From Halospeciosus flavus (GTDB lineage: Archaea > Halobacteriota > Halobacteria > Halobacteriales > Halobacteriaceae): a DNA stretch of 64,000 bases. Under the pieces are notes generated by a model. The model saw only the letters and a list, made by a program, of their open reading frames with translations, made no database searches and was not told the origin of the DNA. Positions 16,083 to 24,899 of the stretch are shown here, in pieces. The position numbers were made by a program, and so were the translations under genes. Each line of letters opens with the position of its first letter. Within the stretch, counting starts at the first letter, position 1. The stretch covers positions 2,728,001 to 2,792,000 of the forward strand of contig NZ_CP122312.1 of the NCBI RefSeq assembly GCF_029814175.1, given 5' to 3'.

Positions 16083-16955
16083 ATGGACGAGCGGGCGGCA
16101 CTCCGATTGGTGGGTGGTCTCGTCGACGCGGCGGGCGACGACGCGGCCGTCGTCGACGGGACGGTCCTCACCATCGACATGCTCCACGAGCGGACCGACT
16201 TCCCTACCGGCACCACCCGGTACACGGCGGGGTGGCGGGCCGTCGGGGCCTCTCTCTCCGACGTCGCCGCGATGGGCGCCGAGGCGACGGCCGCGGTCGG
16301 AGTCTACGGTGCGCCCGCGTTCGACCCCGACGACCTCGAACAGTTCGTCGCGGGCGCGAGTGAGGTCTGCGACCACGTCGACGCCACGTACGTCGGAGGC
16401 GACCTCGACGACACGGAGGAGTTCACCGTCGCGACGGCCGCCGTCGGCGAGACGGACGAAGCAGTCACTCGCGACGGTGCCCGTCCGGGTGACGTCCTCT
16501 GCGTGACCGGGACCCTCGGGCGCACGGCCGCCGCACTCGACTACTTCGCGGCCGGCGACCTCGAACGCGCCAACGCCCTCTTTCGTTTCACCCCGCGCGT
16601 GGCCGCGGGCGTCGCCCTACGCGAGCACGCGACCGCGATGATGGACTCCAGCGACGGCCTCGCCCGGTCGGTCCACCAACTCGCCGAGGCGAGTGAGTGC
16701 GGATTCGTCCTCGACGGCGAGGCGGTGCCGGTCGCCCCGGAACTCCGCGAGACCGCCGACGAGACCGAGGCGTTCGACCGCGCGCTCACCACCGGCGAGG
16801 ACTTCGAACTCGTCTGTACGCTCCCCGAGGACGTCGTCGAGACCGTCCGGGACGAACTGGACGTCTCGCTCCACGTCGTCGGAACGGTGATTGCGGACAG
16901 AGAGCGGGTCACCCTCGACGGGGAACCGCTCCCCGACGTCGGGTACACCCACTGA
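16083..16955 (+). CDS. thiL: Thiamine-monophosphate kinase
   Basis: 290 aa. It phosphorylates thiamine phosphate to the diphosphate cofactor. PurM-like features: GDDAAVVDGTVLTIDMLHERTDFP (about 19-42), AAGWRAVGASLSDVAAMGA (about 49-66), DVLCVTGTLGRTAAAL, and the C-terminal MDSSDGLARSVHQLAEASECGF with TTGEDFELVCT. Slightly shorter than bacterial ThiL. ATG at 16083 follows a TATA-like TTTATT about 30 bases upstream. Confidence 0.93.
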   Translation: MDERAALRLVGGLVDAAGDDAAVVDGTVLTIDMLHERTDFPTGTTRYTAGWRAVGASLSDVAAMGAEATAAVGVYGAPAFDPDDLEQFVAGASEVCDHVDATYVGGDLDDTEEFTVATAAVGETDEAVTRDGARPGDVLCVTGTLGRTAAALDYFAAGDLERANALFRFTPRVAAGVALREHATAMMDSSDGLARSVHQLAEASECGFVLDGEAVPVAPELRETADETEAFDRALTTGEDFELVCTLPEDVVETVRDELDVSLHVVGTVIADRERVTLDGEPLPDVGYTH

Positions 16956-16964
16956 CTCTCGCCG

Positions 16965-18086
16965 TCAGACGATAATCTCGATGGGGACCGGGACGAACGC
17001 CAGCACTCCCAGCAGGAAGGTGAACACGCCGACGGCCACCCGCTTCCGGTCGAGCGGCGAGTCGTCGACCGGTCGGACGGACCCGGCGTTCACGAGGAAC
17101 ACCGCGATGAGTCCCCAGACGACCCACAGCGTCGCCGCGTTCCCGGCGTCGAGGACGTAGTAGACGTAGCCCGCGAGTGCGAACAGCAGTCCGGGGACGA
17201 CGGGGGCGAACCGTTCGTGGGTCTCGCCGACCATCGCGCGGAGCATGTGGCCGCCGTCGAGTTGTCCCACGGGGATGAGGTTGAGGAACGTCACGAACAT
17301 CCCGACCCACGCCCCGATGACGACGGGGTTGACGACGAGCGAGGGGTCGTTGGGGTAGCGCAGCGGTTCGCCGAGGAGCCACGCGATGCCCTTCAGCAGG
17401 ATCGGGTAATGGAAGACGATCTCCATCGTCTGCTCGGGCGGGGCGTTCAACACCCACTCGGGAACCGTCACGGGCGGGAGTTTCAGGCCGACGACGGTGA
17501 CGACGAGCGTGGCCGCCAACCCGGCGAGCGGGCCGGCGACGCCGATGTCGAAGAGCGCCTTCCGGTCGGGCATCTGCCCGCGCATCTTGATGATGGCGCC
17601 CATCGTCCCGATGAGCGTCGGCACGGGGATGAAGTAGGGGAGACTCGCCCGGACCCCGTAGTAGCGACTCGCGACGTAGTGGCCCATCTCGTGGACGCCG
17701 AGCACTCCGAGGACGGCCAGCGTGAACGGGAGCGCCTGAACGATGGCCGGCGAGGTGAGGTCCTGCACGTAGTACCACCCCGCGCCCGCGAACAGCGTCG
17801 AGAGGACGGTCAACCCGAAGAGGAGGACGTTCGTCCACGGGACCCCGTCGACGCCGAGGTCGAGGGGTTCGGCGACGAGGACGAGTTCGCCCATCCGGCG
17901 GTCGAGTGAGACCTCGTACCCCCGTTCGCGGAAGAGGGGCCACACCGTCCGAACGAGGCGCTCCTGACCGGCACGTGGGTCGCCGAAGTAGAGTACCTCC
18001 TCGTCCTCTCGGCGGACCTCGTAGACGTCGAACACCGACGCGAACGACCGCGGCGCGGGCGCGTCGTCGGGGATGTCGGCCGACAT
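16965..18086 (-). CDS. Site-2 protease (M50 family membrane metalloprotease)
   Basis: 373 aa. A soluble N-terminal domain of about 95 residues precedes six or more helices. The zinc motif HEMGH lies in LGVLGVHEMGHYVASRYYGV (about residue 128) and the second ligand in LIPVGQLDGGHML (about 277), so the catalytic set is complete. Such enzymes cut transmembrane substrates within the bilayer, often releasing regulators. No PDZ domain is inserted, unlike the second M50 protein at 22.5 kb. Convergent with thiL, 9 bases apart. Confidence 0.9.
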   Translation of the reverse strand: MSADIPDDAPAPRSFASVFDVYEVRREDEEVLYFGDPRAGQERLVRTVWPLFRERGYEVSLDRRMGELVLVAEPLDLGVDGVPWTNVLLFGLTVLSTLFAGAGWYYVQDLTSPAIVQALPFTLAVLGVLGVHEMGHYVASRYYGVRASLPYFIPVPTLIGTMGAIIKMRGQMPDRKALFDIGVAGPLAGLAATLVVTVVGLKLPPVTVPEWVLNAPPEQTMEIVFHYPILLKGIAWLLGEPLRYPNDPSLVVNPVVIGAWVGMFVTFLNLIPVGQLDGGHMLRAMVGETHERFAPVVPGLLFALAGYVYYVLDAGNAATLWVVWGLIAVFLVNAGSVRPVDDSPLDRKRVAVGVFTFLLGVLAFVPVPIEIIV

Positions 18087-18227
18087 TACTCCTCGATAGG
18101 TGACGGAGCGGCTAAAACCCACGGTCGGCGGTCGAGAGACGCGAGAAAGCGGGGCGGGCGAGTCGGTCGTCGGGCGATACGGAGGGGACCGAGGGCGGCG
18201 GTCGGGGTGGCGACGGCGAACGCGGGG

Positions 18228-18479
18228 TCAGTTCGCCGAGACGCGCCACGTGGTCGCGCTGGTGTACGACCACTTCTCGATCTCGAGGTCGGTCGCCGAG
18301 TCGCGGAGCTTCACCATCAGGGCGCCGATCTCCTTCGCGGAGAGACCGACCTCGTCGGCGATGAACTTACTCTTGAAGTAGAGTTCGCCGTCGTCGGCCT
18401 TCTCGCGGAGGTAGTCGAGCAGGCGGCGTTCCTTGGACTCGCGCTCGGGCTCGGTGGAGGGGTCTAGGGTGGCGCTCAT
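18228..18479 (-). CDS. Small haloarchaeal winged-helix-like protein (DUF7123-like)
   Basis: 83 aa. Residues about 15-80 (RRLLDYLREKADDGELYFKS, IADEVGLSAKEIGALM, then an EKWSYTSATTWRV strand pair) look like a small winged helix: two helices, a recognition helix after the GLS turn, and a beta hairpin. Similar single-domain proteins are common in haloarchaea (I recall the name DUF7123). A TATA element TTTATAAC on the minus strand near 18520 precedes the ATG. DNA binding is inferred only. Confidence 0.7.
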   Translation of the reverse strand: MSATLDPSTEPERESKERRLLDYLREKADDGELYFKSKFIADEVGLSAKEIGALMVKLRDSATDLEIEKWSYTSATTWRVSAN

Positions 18480-18590
18480 GGGTTTGTCGCCTCACTCGTC
18501 CGTATGGCCCGAGGGGTGTTATAAAGGCAGGAACGTTAGGGATGTTTTGCGTCTCTTCGGACGACGGATTCGTTTCACGGTCGCGTCGGG

Positions 18591-18616
18591 ACGTTTCACG
18601 AACCTTCGAGAAACGT
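18591..18616. repeat. 7-bp inverted repeat downstream of the MoaE gene
   Basis: ACGTTTC (18591-18597) and GAAACGT (18610-18616) are exact reverse complements, in an AT-richer stretch 65 bases past the stop of the MobB-MoaE gene on the minus strand. A T-rich run (TCTAAACG on that strand) is nearby. It may be a 3' end structure; evidence is weak. Confidence 0.25.
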
Positions 18617-18680
18617 TTAGACGTTTTATCGACTCCTTAGATCGATTCGATTCGTCTCGCGGACGGGTGGCGGTCGCCGG

Positions 18681-19466
18681 TCACTCGGACCGGTCGTGGA
18701 CCCAGAATTCGTCCTCGACGGTGACCTCCTTCTTGAACAGCGGTACCTCGTCCTTCAGGCGGTTGATGCCGTCCTCGACCGTCTCGAACGCCTCGCCGCG
18801 GTGGCCCGCGAGGACGACGACGAAGACGATGTCCTCGCCGTACTCGACGACTCCCGTCCGGTGATGCATGACGACTTCGTGGACGCCGTCGCGCTCCGTC
18901 AACTCCCGTTCGATGGCGGTCATCCGCTCGTCGGCGACGCCCTCGTACTTCTCGAAGGAGAGCGCGGTCGTCCGGGCGTCGTCCGGTTCGTCCTTGGCGC
19001 GGACCCGGCCGGTGAACGTCGCGATGGCCCCGGCGTACTCCGCCTCCGGGGAGCGTTTCGCCTCGGCGACGAGCGACGCCAGCGTCTCGCGCGGTTCGGT
19101 GTCGTGGAGTGCGTCGACGAGCGCCTCCACGTCGAGTGCCGCCGGTTCCAGGGCGGCGCGGAGTGGTTCCTCGACGTCGACGTCTTGCCCGACAGCGACG
19201 TGGGGAACGCGGGCCTCCTCGAACCCGACGACGAGGGCGTAGTCGTGGTCCGGCGCGAGTTCGTCGAGGACGTCGTCGAGGCCGTGGCCGGTTCCGCTGG
19301 CGGTCCAGGTGGTCCCGTCGACGGTGTAGGTCGTTCGGTCCGGTGTCGAGACGTCGCCGGCCCGGACGACGGCGACCGACCCCTCGTCGGCGAACCGGTC
19401 GGCGAGTCGGTCGACGAGCGGGTCGACGGCGACGTCGGTTCCAGTCGAGATACCGAGCACGTACAT
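18681..19466 (-). CDS. moaE: Molybdopterin synthase large subunit fused to a degenerate MobB-like domain
   Basis: 261 aa. The C-terminal half (about 130-261) is MoaE: GAIATFTGRVRAKD, HHRTGVVEYGEDIVFVVVLAGHRGEAFET and DEVPLFKKEVTVEDEFWV, including the active-site lysines of the KKE motif. It makes molybdopterin from precursor Z with MoaD thiocarboxylate. The N-terminal half (VLGISTGTDVAVDPLVDRLADRF) aligns with MobB, but where MobB has a GSGKT P-loop this protein has STGTDVAVD, so nucleotide binding is probably lost. Links to wtpA/modE at the left of the window. Confidence 0.88.
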   Translation of the reverse strand: MYVLGISTGTDVAVDPLVDRLADRFADEGSVAVVRAGDVSTPDRTTYTVDGTTWTASGTGHGLDDVLDELAPDHDYALVVGFEEARVPHVAVGQDVDVEEPLRAALEPAALDVEALVDALHDTEPRETLASLVAEAKRSPEAEYAGAIATFTGRVRAKDEPDDARTTALSFEKYEGVADERMTAIERELTERDGVHEVVMHHRTGVVEYGEDIVFVVVLAGHRGEAFETVEDGINRLKDEVPLFKKEVTVEDEFWVHDRSE

Positions 19467-19506
19467 GCCCGGAAGGAGGAAAGCGCCGGGTTTGGCAGTT
19501 TCGCCT

Positions 19507-19776
19507 CTACCGGGCCGTCGCCTCCATCGCGTCGAGGACGAGTCCGAGTCCACCGAGAACACCCAGGATGGCGGCGAGGAGGAGGACGTGCTGGACCCCG
19601 CCACCGAGCGACGTGAGGCCGTCGCCGGCCGCGCGCCCGCCAGCGATGGCGGCCGTGAGGAGGGCGACGCCACCACCGAATCGAGCCAGTTGGAGGTCTC
19701 CACGCCCGAACGATGGCTGTCCCGCGACCGCGAGCGCGCCGACCAGGACGAGGACGCCAAGGAACGCTTCGAGCAT
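19507..19776 (-). CDS. Small membrane protein (89 aa)
   Basis: Three hydrophobic segments (about 3-18, 30-50 and 60-83) with a polar loop QPSFGRGDLQLARFGG between the first two. No motif recognised. The start ATG at 19776 is preceded by a TATA-like ATTTATTTT on the minus strand near 19806, giving a leaderless or nearly leaderless transcript. It is divergent from pyrH. Confidence 0.65.
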   Translation of the reverse strand: MLEAFLGVLVLVGALAVAGQPSFGRGDLQLARFGGGVALLTAAIAGGRAAGDGLTSLGGGVQHVLLLAAILGVLGGLGLVLDAMEATAR

Positions 19777-19888
19777 CTTATTTCCAAATATATTCTACAA
19801 GAAAATAAATCCGTGGGCCACGCCAGAGCGACGCCGGGGGCGGAGTTGGCAACCCTTAAGAGTGCAACACGGCTAATCCGGCCCAAGA
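19777..19888. promoter_or_regulatory. Divergent promoter region of a small membrane protein gene and pyrH
   Basis: For the left gene a minus-strand TATA-like element (ATTTATTTT, about 19801-19811) is about 28 bases before the start; a second AT-rich block (AATATATTTGG) lies nearer the start. For pyrH, CTTAAG at 19855-19860 is centred about 31 bases before the ATG at 19889. Confidence 0.5.
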
Positions 19889-20608
19889 ATGCGCGTTGTG
19901 GTTTCCATCGGGGGGAGCGTGCTGGCGCCGGACCTCCGACACGAACGGGTCGAACAGCACGCGGCCGCTATCGAGCACCTGGTCGAGGAAGGGTGCGACG
20001 TCGGGGCCGTCGTTGGGGGTGGCGGCGTCGCCCGCGAGTACATCGAGACCGCGCGCTCGTTGGGCGCGAACGAGATTCAACTCGACGACATCGGGATCGA
20101 CGTGACACGGCTGAACGCCCGCCTGCTCATCGCGGCGCTGGGCGCTCCCGCCGCCCCGAGTCCCGCGGAGGACTACGAGGAGGCCGGCGAGGCGATGCGC
20201 CGCGGCGACGTCGCGGTCATGGGAGGCGTCACGGCCGGCCAGACCACCGACGCCGTCAGCGCCGCGCTCGCCGAGTACACCGACGCCGACCTGCTCGTCT
20301 ACGCCACGAGCGTCCCCGGCGTGTTCAGCGCCGACCCGAACGAGACCGCCGAGGCCGAGCGCTTCGACCAGATGACCGCCTCGGAACTCGTCGACGTCAT
20401 CGCGGACATCGAGATGGCCGCGGGGTCGTCCGCGCCGGTCGACCTGCTGGCCGCGAAACTCATCGAGCGCTCCGAGGTCCGGACCATCGTCCTCGACGGC
20501 ACCGAACCGCAGAACATCGTCGACGCGGTCCTCCACGGCGAACACGACGGGACGGACATCCTCCCCGAGGGCGAGGACGGCGAGATGAGCTACTGGGTCC
20601 AGCAATGA
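19889..20608 (+). CDS. pyrH: Uridylate kinase (UMP kinase)
   Basis: 239 aa archaeal-type UMP kinase of the amino-acid-kinase fold, converting UMP to UDP. RVVVSIGGSVLAP holds the phosphate loop, VVGGGGVAREYI the glycine-rich loop, and VMGGVTAGQTTDAVSA the UMP-binding segment; DLLVYATSVPGVFSADP is the ATP-side loop. The stop overlaps the lysS start by four bases (ATGA), so the two are one translationally coupled operon. Confidence 0.95.
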   Translation: MRVVVSIGGSVLAPDLRHERVEQHAAAIEHLVEEGCDVGAVVGGGGVAREYIETARSLGANEIQLDDIGIDVTRLNARLLIAALGAPAAPSPAEDYEEAGEAMRRGDVAVMGGVTAGQTTDAVSAALAEYTDADLLVYATSVPGVFSADPNETAEAERFDQMTASELVDVIADIEMAAGSSAPVDLLAAKLIERSEVRTIVLDGTEPQNIVDAVLHGEHDGTDILPEGEDGEMSYWVQQ

Positions 20609-22266
20609 GCGACGCCGAGGAACTCGACGAGTACGACCCGTACCTGCTGAGTGAGGGTGAAGGCGAGTACGCCTTCTGGGCCGACCGCATCGCCGACCGC
20701 GTCCTCGACCGCGACCCCGAGGAACCCATCGTCATCAAGGGCGGCATCTCCCCGTCCGGAGTCCCTCACCTCGGCAACATGAACGAGTTGATGCGGGGCT
20801 ACTTCGTCGCCGAAGTCCTCCGCGAGCGCGGCTACGACGTCCGCCAGATCTTCACCGCCGACGACCGCGACCCCCTGCGCGGTCTCCCCCGCAAACTCGC
20901 CGACCTCGACGGCGAGATCGTCGACCTCGGGGACGTGAACGCCGGTGCCCTCGGACGCAACCTCGGGAAGCCGTACACGGACATCCCCGACCCGTTCGAC
21001 TGCTGTGACTCCTACGGCGCACACTTCACCAACCTCATCGAGCGGAGCGCCGACCTCCTCGGCGTGCCGGTCGAGACGGTCTCCAACACCGAACTCTACG
21101 AGGACGGCGACCTGGAGGACGTGACGGCGTACCTCCTCGACCACGTCGAGCAGGCCCGGGACGTCCTCTCGAAGTACCAGGAGAAGGTCGACGAGGACTA
21201 CGTCCCGTTCCGCCCCATCTGCGAGGAGTGCGGGAAGGTGACCGAGACGGTCACGGACTACGACGCCGAGGCGGGCACGGTCGACTACGTCTGCACCGAC
21301 ATGGAGGCCGGTGACCAGACCATCGAGGGCTGTGGCCACGAAGGGACGGTCTCGCTCCGCGAGGGCAAACTGCCGTGGCGCTTCGAGTGGCCCGCGCAGT
21401 GGACGGTCCTCGGCGTGGACTTCGAGCCGTTCGGCAAGGACCACGCCGAGGGGTCGTGGCCCTCCGGCGTCGACATCTCGCTGAACGTCCTCGACGAGGA
21501 ACCGCCCGTCCCGATGGTGTACGAGTGGTTCACCCTCGACGGGAAGCCGTTCTCGTCCTCGAAGGGGAACGTCGTCCTCGTCGGCGACGTCCTCGACCTG
21601 GTCGAACTCCCGGTCCTGCGCTACTTCTTCGCGAAGGACCCGAGCAAGGCCCGCGACTTCAGCGTCCAGAACCTCGACCAACTCGTCGACGAGTTCGACC
21701 GCCTCGAACGCGTCTACTTCGGCGAGGTCGACGCGAGCGAACAGGAGACCGCGTTCGCCGAGCGCGTCTACCCGTTCCTCGTCGACGAGGTGCGCGAGGA
21801 GCGCATCCGCCTCCCCTACACGTTCGCCGCGGTGCTGGGCATGACCGACGACCCCGACCTCCGCGAGGAGATCGCCCGCCGCGAGGGGCACATCCCCGAA
21901 GACGCCCCCGAGTGGGCCGTCGAGCAGGCGCTCGACCGCGTCGAACTCGCGCGCAACTGGGCGCGCCGCACGGAGAACGCCTACAACTACGACCTGAAGC
22001 GCACGGAGATGCCCGACGTGGACTTCGACGAGGACACCCGGGCGGCCCTCGACGAACTCGCGGACTTCGTCGAGACCCACGACGACCCCGAGGCGATCCA
22101 GGGCGAGATTTACGAGATCGCCAAGCGCCACGACGTCGACGTCGGCGACTTCTTCGGCGCGGGCTACCGCCTCTTCTTCGACGAGGACCAGGGACCGAAA
22201 CTCGGTCCCTTCCTCGCGAAACTCGACGACGAGTTCGTCGTTCGACGCCTCCGCCGCGAGGGGTGA
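20605..22266 (+). CDS. lysS: Lysyl-tRNA synthetase, class I
   Basis: 553 aa. The class I HIGH-type signature is SPSGVPHLGNMNE (about residues 49-61) and the KMSKS-type signature is FSSSKGN (about 315). Between them two zinc-binding-like pairs occur (CEECGK and GCGH), as in archaeal class I LysRS. The C-terminal helical domain recognises the anticodon. The ATG overlaps the pyrH stop; the same frame stays open further upstream but that part is out-of-frame pyrH sequence. Confidence 0.95.
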   Translation: MSDAEELDEYDPYLLSEGEGEYAFWADRIADRVLDRDPEEPIVIKGGISPSGVPHLGNMNELMRGYFVAEVLRERGYDVRQIFTADDRDPLRGLPRKLADLDGEIVDLGDVNAGALGRNLGKPYTDIPDPFDCCDSYGAHFTNLIERSADLLGVPVETVSNTELYEDGDLEDVTAYLLDHVEQARDVLSKYQEKVDEDYVPFRPICEECGKVTETVTDYDAEAGTVDYVCTDMEAGDQTIEGCGHEGTVSLREGKLPWRFEWPAQWTVLGVDFEPFGKDHAEGSWPSGVDISLNVLDEEPPVPMVYEWFTLDGKPFSSSKGNVVLVGDVLDLVELPVLRYFFAKDPSKARDFSVQNLDQLVDEFDRLERVYFGEVDASEQETAFAERVYPFLVDEVREERIRLPYTFAAVLGMTDDPDLREEIARREGHIPEDAPEWAVEQALDRVELARNWARRTENAYNYDLKRTEMPDVDFDEDTRAALDELADFVETHDDPEAIQGEIYEIAKRHDVDVGDFFGAGYRLFFDEDQGPKLGPFLAKLDDEFVVRRLRREG

Positions 22267-22504
22267 CGACCGCGCGGGGCTACACACGTAGCCCCCGGTC
22301 TCTGGAGTACCGATACACGTAGCCACCACGCCCACCCGCGCTCCGCCCTTTCGTTCGAACACCGCCGAGCAGTCGTCGACGCCACTCTGGGGGGAGTGCT
22401 CGCTGTCCGCTGTTCCGGCGGCCCATCGGAACCGCTTTTCCAGACGATACCTGCGAGTCCCACGAACGAAACCGCTTTCTGAGCGACGCCCGACGATGCG
22501 GACG

Positions 22505-24274
22505 ATGGATACCTGGACGTGGGTCCTGCTCGGTATCGGGCTCTACTGGTTGCTACTCGTGTTCCTCCGGCAGTCGGGCGTCCTCCCCTCGTCGGTGGGG
22601 ACGATGGGACCGCTGGTGACGCTCCACACCCAGCGCGGGAAGGACTTCCTCGACTGGCTCGCCCGGCCGAAGCGAGCGTGGCGTGCCTACGCCAACTTCG
22701 GACTCGGCGGGGCGATGGTCGTCCTCGTGGGAGCGTTCCTCCTGCTCGTCGTCCAGGCGGTGAACGTGCTCGTCAACCCGCCGGCGCCGAGTGCGATCAC
22801 CCAACCCCGGAACGTCCTCGTCATCCCCGGCGTCAACCAGTTCCTCCCGTTGGCGGTCGCCCCCGAGATCCTGTTCGGCCTCCTCGTCGGACTCGTCGTC
22901 CACGAGGGGGGCCACGGCATCCTCTGCCGTGTCGAGGACATCGACGTCGAGTCGATGGGTGTCGTCCTCCTCGCGGTGCTCCCCGTCGGCGCGTTCGTCG
23001 AACCCGACGAGGAGAGCCAGCAGGCGGCCGACCGCGGGAGTCGCTCCCGGATGTTCGCCGCGGGCGTCACCAACAACTTCCTGATCACGGCGCTCGCACT
23101 CGCGCTCCTGTTCGGTCCCGTCACCGGTTCGATCGCCGTCGCTCCCGGTGCACACGTCGGGAGCACCCTCCCCGGGTCCCCGGCCGCCGACGCCGGAATC
23201 GAGAAGGGCGACCGTCTCGTCGCCGTCGCCGGCCACGACATCCAGAGCAACGAAGACCTCCGCGACACGCTCCTGAACGTCTCCGACCGGACCGTCTCGG
23301 TCGAACTCGCCAGCGGGCGGACGACGACCGTCACCCGGTCACTGCTGGTCACTGGCGTCGTCCAGAAGACGTCGCCGCTGGCCGCGATTCCGGTGAACCA
23401 GTCCGACCCGACCACCATCGTCGCGGTGAACGGGACGGAAGTCCACACCGAACCCGCGCTCCGCGACGCCGTCCGCGACCGACCGGTCGCCACGCTCCGG
23501 ACCGCCGACGGCCAGACCGTGACCGCACCGATGGGTGCGCTCGTCGTCACCGTCCCCGACTCGCCGTTCGCGACGCAGACCGACCTCGGCGCGAACACGC
23601 ACCTCGTCCTCACGCGGGTGAACGGGGAGCGCGTGCTCGGTCCGGAGGACGTCACCGCGGCACTCGACGGGACCGAACCCGGCCAGCAGGTCTCGCTCGT
23701 CGGCTACGTCGACGGTGAGCGTCGGACGTTCTCCGTCTCGCTCGGCGACCGCTCCGGCGACCAGGGCGGGTTCCTCGGCGTCCAGGCGTACCCCGGACTC
23801 AGCGGGATGAGCGTCACCGACTTCGGCGTCGAGTTCTACCCCGCCGAGACGTTCCTCGACATGCTCGGCGGCGACGGTGGCGGGAACTTCGCGCAGAACG
23901 TCTTCCAGGTGCTCGTGTTGCCGTTCATCGGCGTCGTCGCCGGCCTCCCGTTCAACTTCGCCGGCTTCGTCGCGCCGTGGACCAACTTCTTCGTCGTCGA
24001 GGGGCCGCTCGCGCCGCTCGGCGGGTTCGTCTTCATCCTCGCGAACCTCCTGTTCTGGACGGGGTGGGTCAACCTCAACCTCGGTTTCTTCAACTGCATC
24101 CCCGCCTTCCCGCTCGACGGCGGCCACCTCCTCCGGATGTCGGCGGAGGGTGTCGTCTCGCGACTCCCCATCGAGGACCGGCGACAGGCGGTCCGGACGG
24201 TCACCACCAGCGTCGGCCTGTTGATGCTCGTCAGCCTCCTGTTGATGGTGTTCGGACCGGAACTCCTCAACTGA
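22505..24274 (+). CDS. Site-2 protease with PDZ domains (M50 family)
   Basis: 589 aa. The zinc motif is HEGGH at residues 133-137 in LVVHEGGHGILCRVEDIDVES; the second half of the active site is CIPAFPLDGGHLLR near residue 540. Two PDZ-like segments sit between: PGSPAADAGIEKGDRLVAVAG (about 220-240) and another around GERVLGPEDVTAALDG. N- and C-terminal helices flank it. This layout is that of haloarchaeal RseP-like proteases that cut membrane-bound regulators. An in-frame ATG at 22496 is an alternative start. The end overlaps the PadR gene by eight bases. Confidence 0.9.
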   Translation: MDTWTWVLLGIGLYWLLLVFLRQSGVLPSSVGTMGPLVTLHTQRGKDFLDWLARPKRAWRAYANFGLGGAMVVLVGAFLLLVVQAVNVLVNPPAPSAITQPRNVLVIPGVNQFLPLAVAPEILFGLLVGLVVHEGGHGILCRVEDIDVESMGVVLLAVLPVGAFVEPDEESQQAADRGSRSRMFAAGVTNNFLITALALALLFGPVTGSIAVAPGAHVGSTLPGSPAADAGIEKGDRLVAVAGHDIQSNEDLRDTLLNVSDRTVSVELASGRTTTVTRSLLVTGVVQKTSPLAAIPVNQSDPTTIVAVNGTEVHTEPALRDAVRDRPVATLRTADGQTVTAPMGALVVTVPDSPFATQTDLGANTHLVLTRVNGERVLGPEDVTAALDGTEPGQQVSLVGYVDGERRTFSVSLGDRSGDQGGFLGVQAYPGLSGMSVTDFGVEFYPAETFLDMLGGDGGGNFAQNVFQVLVLPFIGVVAGLPFNFAGFVAPWTNFFVVEGPLAPLGGFVFILANLLFWTGWVNLNLGFFNCIPAFPLDGGHLLRMSAEGVVSRLPIEDRRQAVRTVTTSVGLLMLVSLLLMVFGPELLN

Positions 24275-24785
24275 CGTCGAGACCCAACCGTTCGTAGAAC
24301 GCCTCGGGGGTCTCGTCGATCCGTTCGAACTCACCGAAGTCCCGTTCGTGGTGTCTGACGAGTTGTTCGACGATCCACGTCGAGAACTCCTCGTCGAACT
24401 GCCACCCTTCCTCCGGGTTCTCCACCGCGAAGCGGCCGTCGATGGCGAGCGTGACGTACACGTGGTAGAAACCGAGGATGACGTCGGCGAACTCGCGGGC
24501 CGTCCCACCGACTTCGCCGCGCTTCGCGTCGAGTTCGTCGTGGCCGGCGTCGGTGAGTTCGAAGTACTTGCGGTCGGGTTCGTCCGCTCGCTCGATACGG
24601 CGGGCGTACCCCTCGTCTTCGAACTTGTAGAGGATGGGGTAGACCGACCCGTAGGAGGGTTCCCAGTGACCGCCGCTCAACTCCTCGATCTCCTTGAGTA
24701 TCTCGTAGCCGTACCGGGGCTTCTCCGCGAGGAGTTCGAGAACGAGGTAGGAGACGAGACCTTTCGGCGGGCCGCTCTTTCGCAT
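24267..24785 (-). CDS. PadR-family transcriptional regulator
   Basis: 172 aa. The winged helix at about 8-85 (GLVSYLVLELLAEKPRYGYE, then GHWEPSYGSVYPILYKFEDEGY) is the PadR signature, with the wing at RRIERADEPDRKYFELTDAG. The C-terminal half is helical, as in PadR dimerisation domains, but longer than the s2 subfamily minimum. Convergent with the PDZ protease, eight bases overlapping. Its target is unknown; the ligand usually is a small hydrophobic or phenolic compound in bacteria. Confidence 0.88.
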   Translation of the reverse strand: MRKSGPPKGLVSYLVLELLAEKPRYGYEILKEIEELSGGHWEPSYGSVYPILYKFEDEGYARRIERADEPDRKYFELTDAGHDELDAKRGEVGGTAREFADVILGFYHVYVTLAIDGRFAVENPEEGWQFDEEFSTWIVEQLVRHHERDFGEFERIDETPEAFYERLGLDVS

Positions 24786-24899
24786 CGTCTGCGTTGTTTC
24801 CGGGGGTGTGGGAAAGCGTTTCGATTGGGGAGAGATAGCGTGGCACTGGTGTGGCCGGAACCGCGGAGTTAACGCCCATCGCCCCGAACCTGTCGGCGA

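Noticed and set aside
22267-22504. Repeated ACCGCTTT and ACACGTAGCC words between lysS and the site-2 protease gene
   Set aside because: Short, imperfect and not positioned like promoters or terminators.
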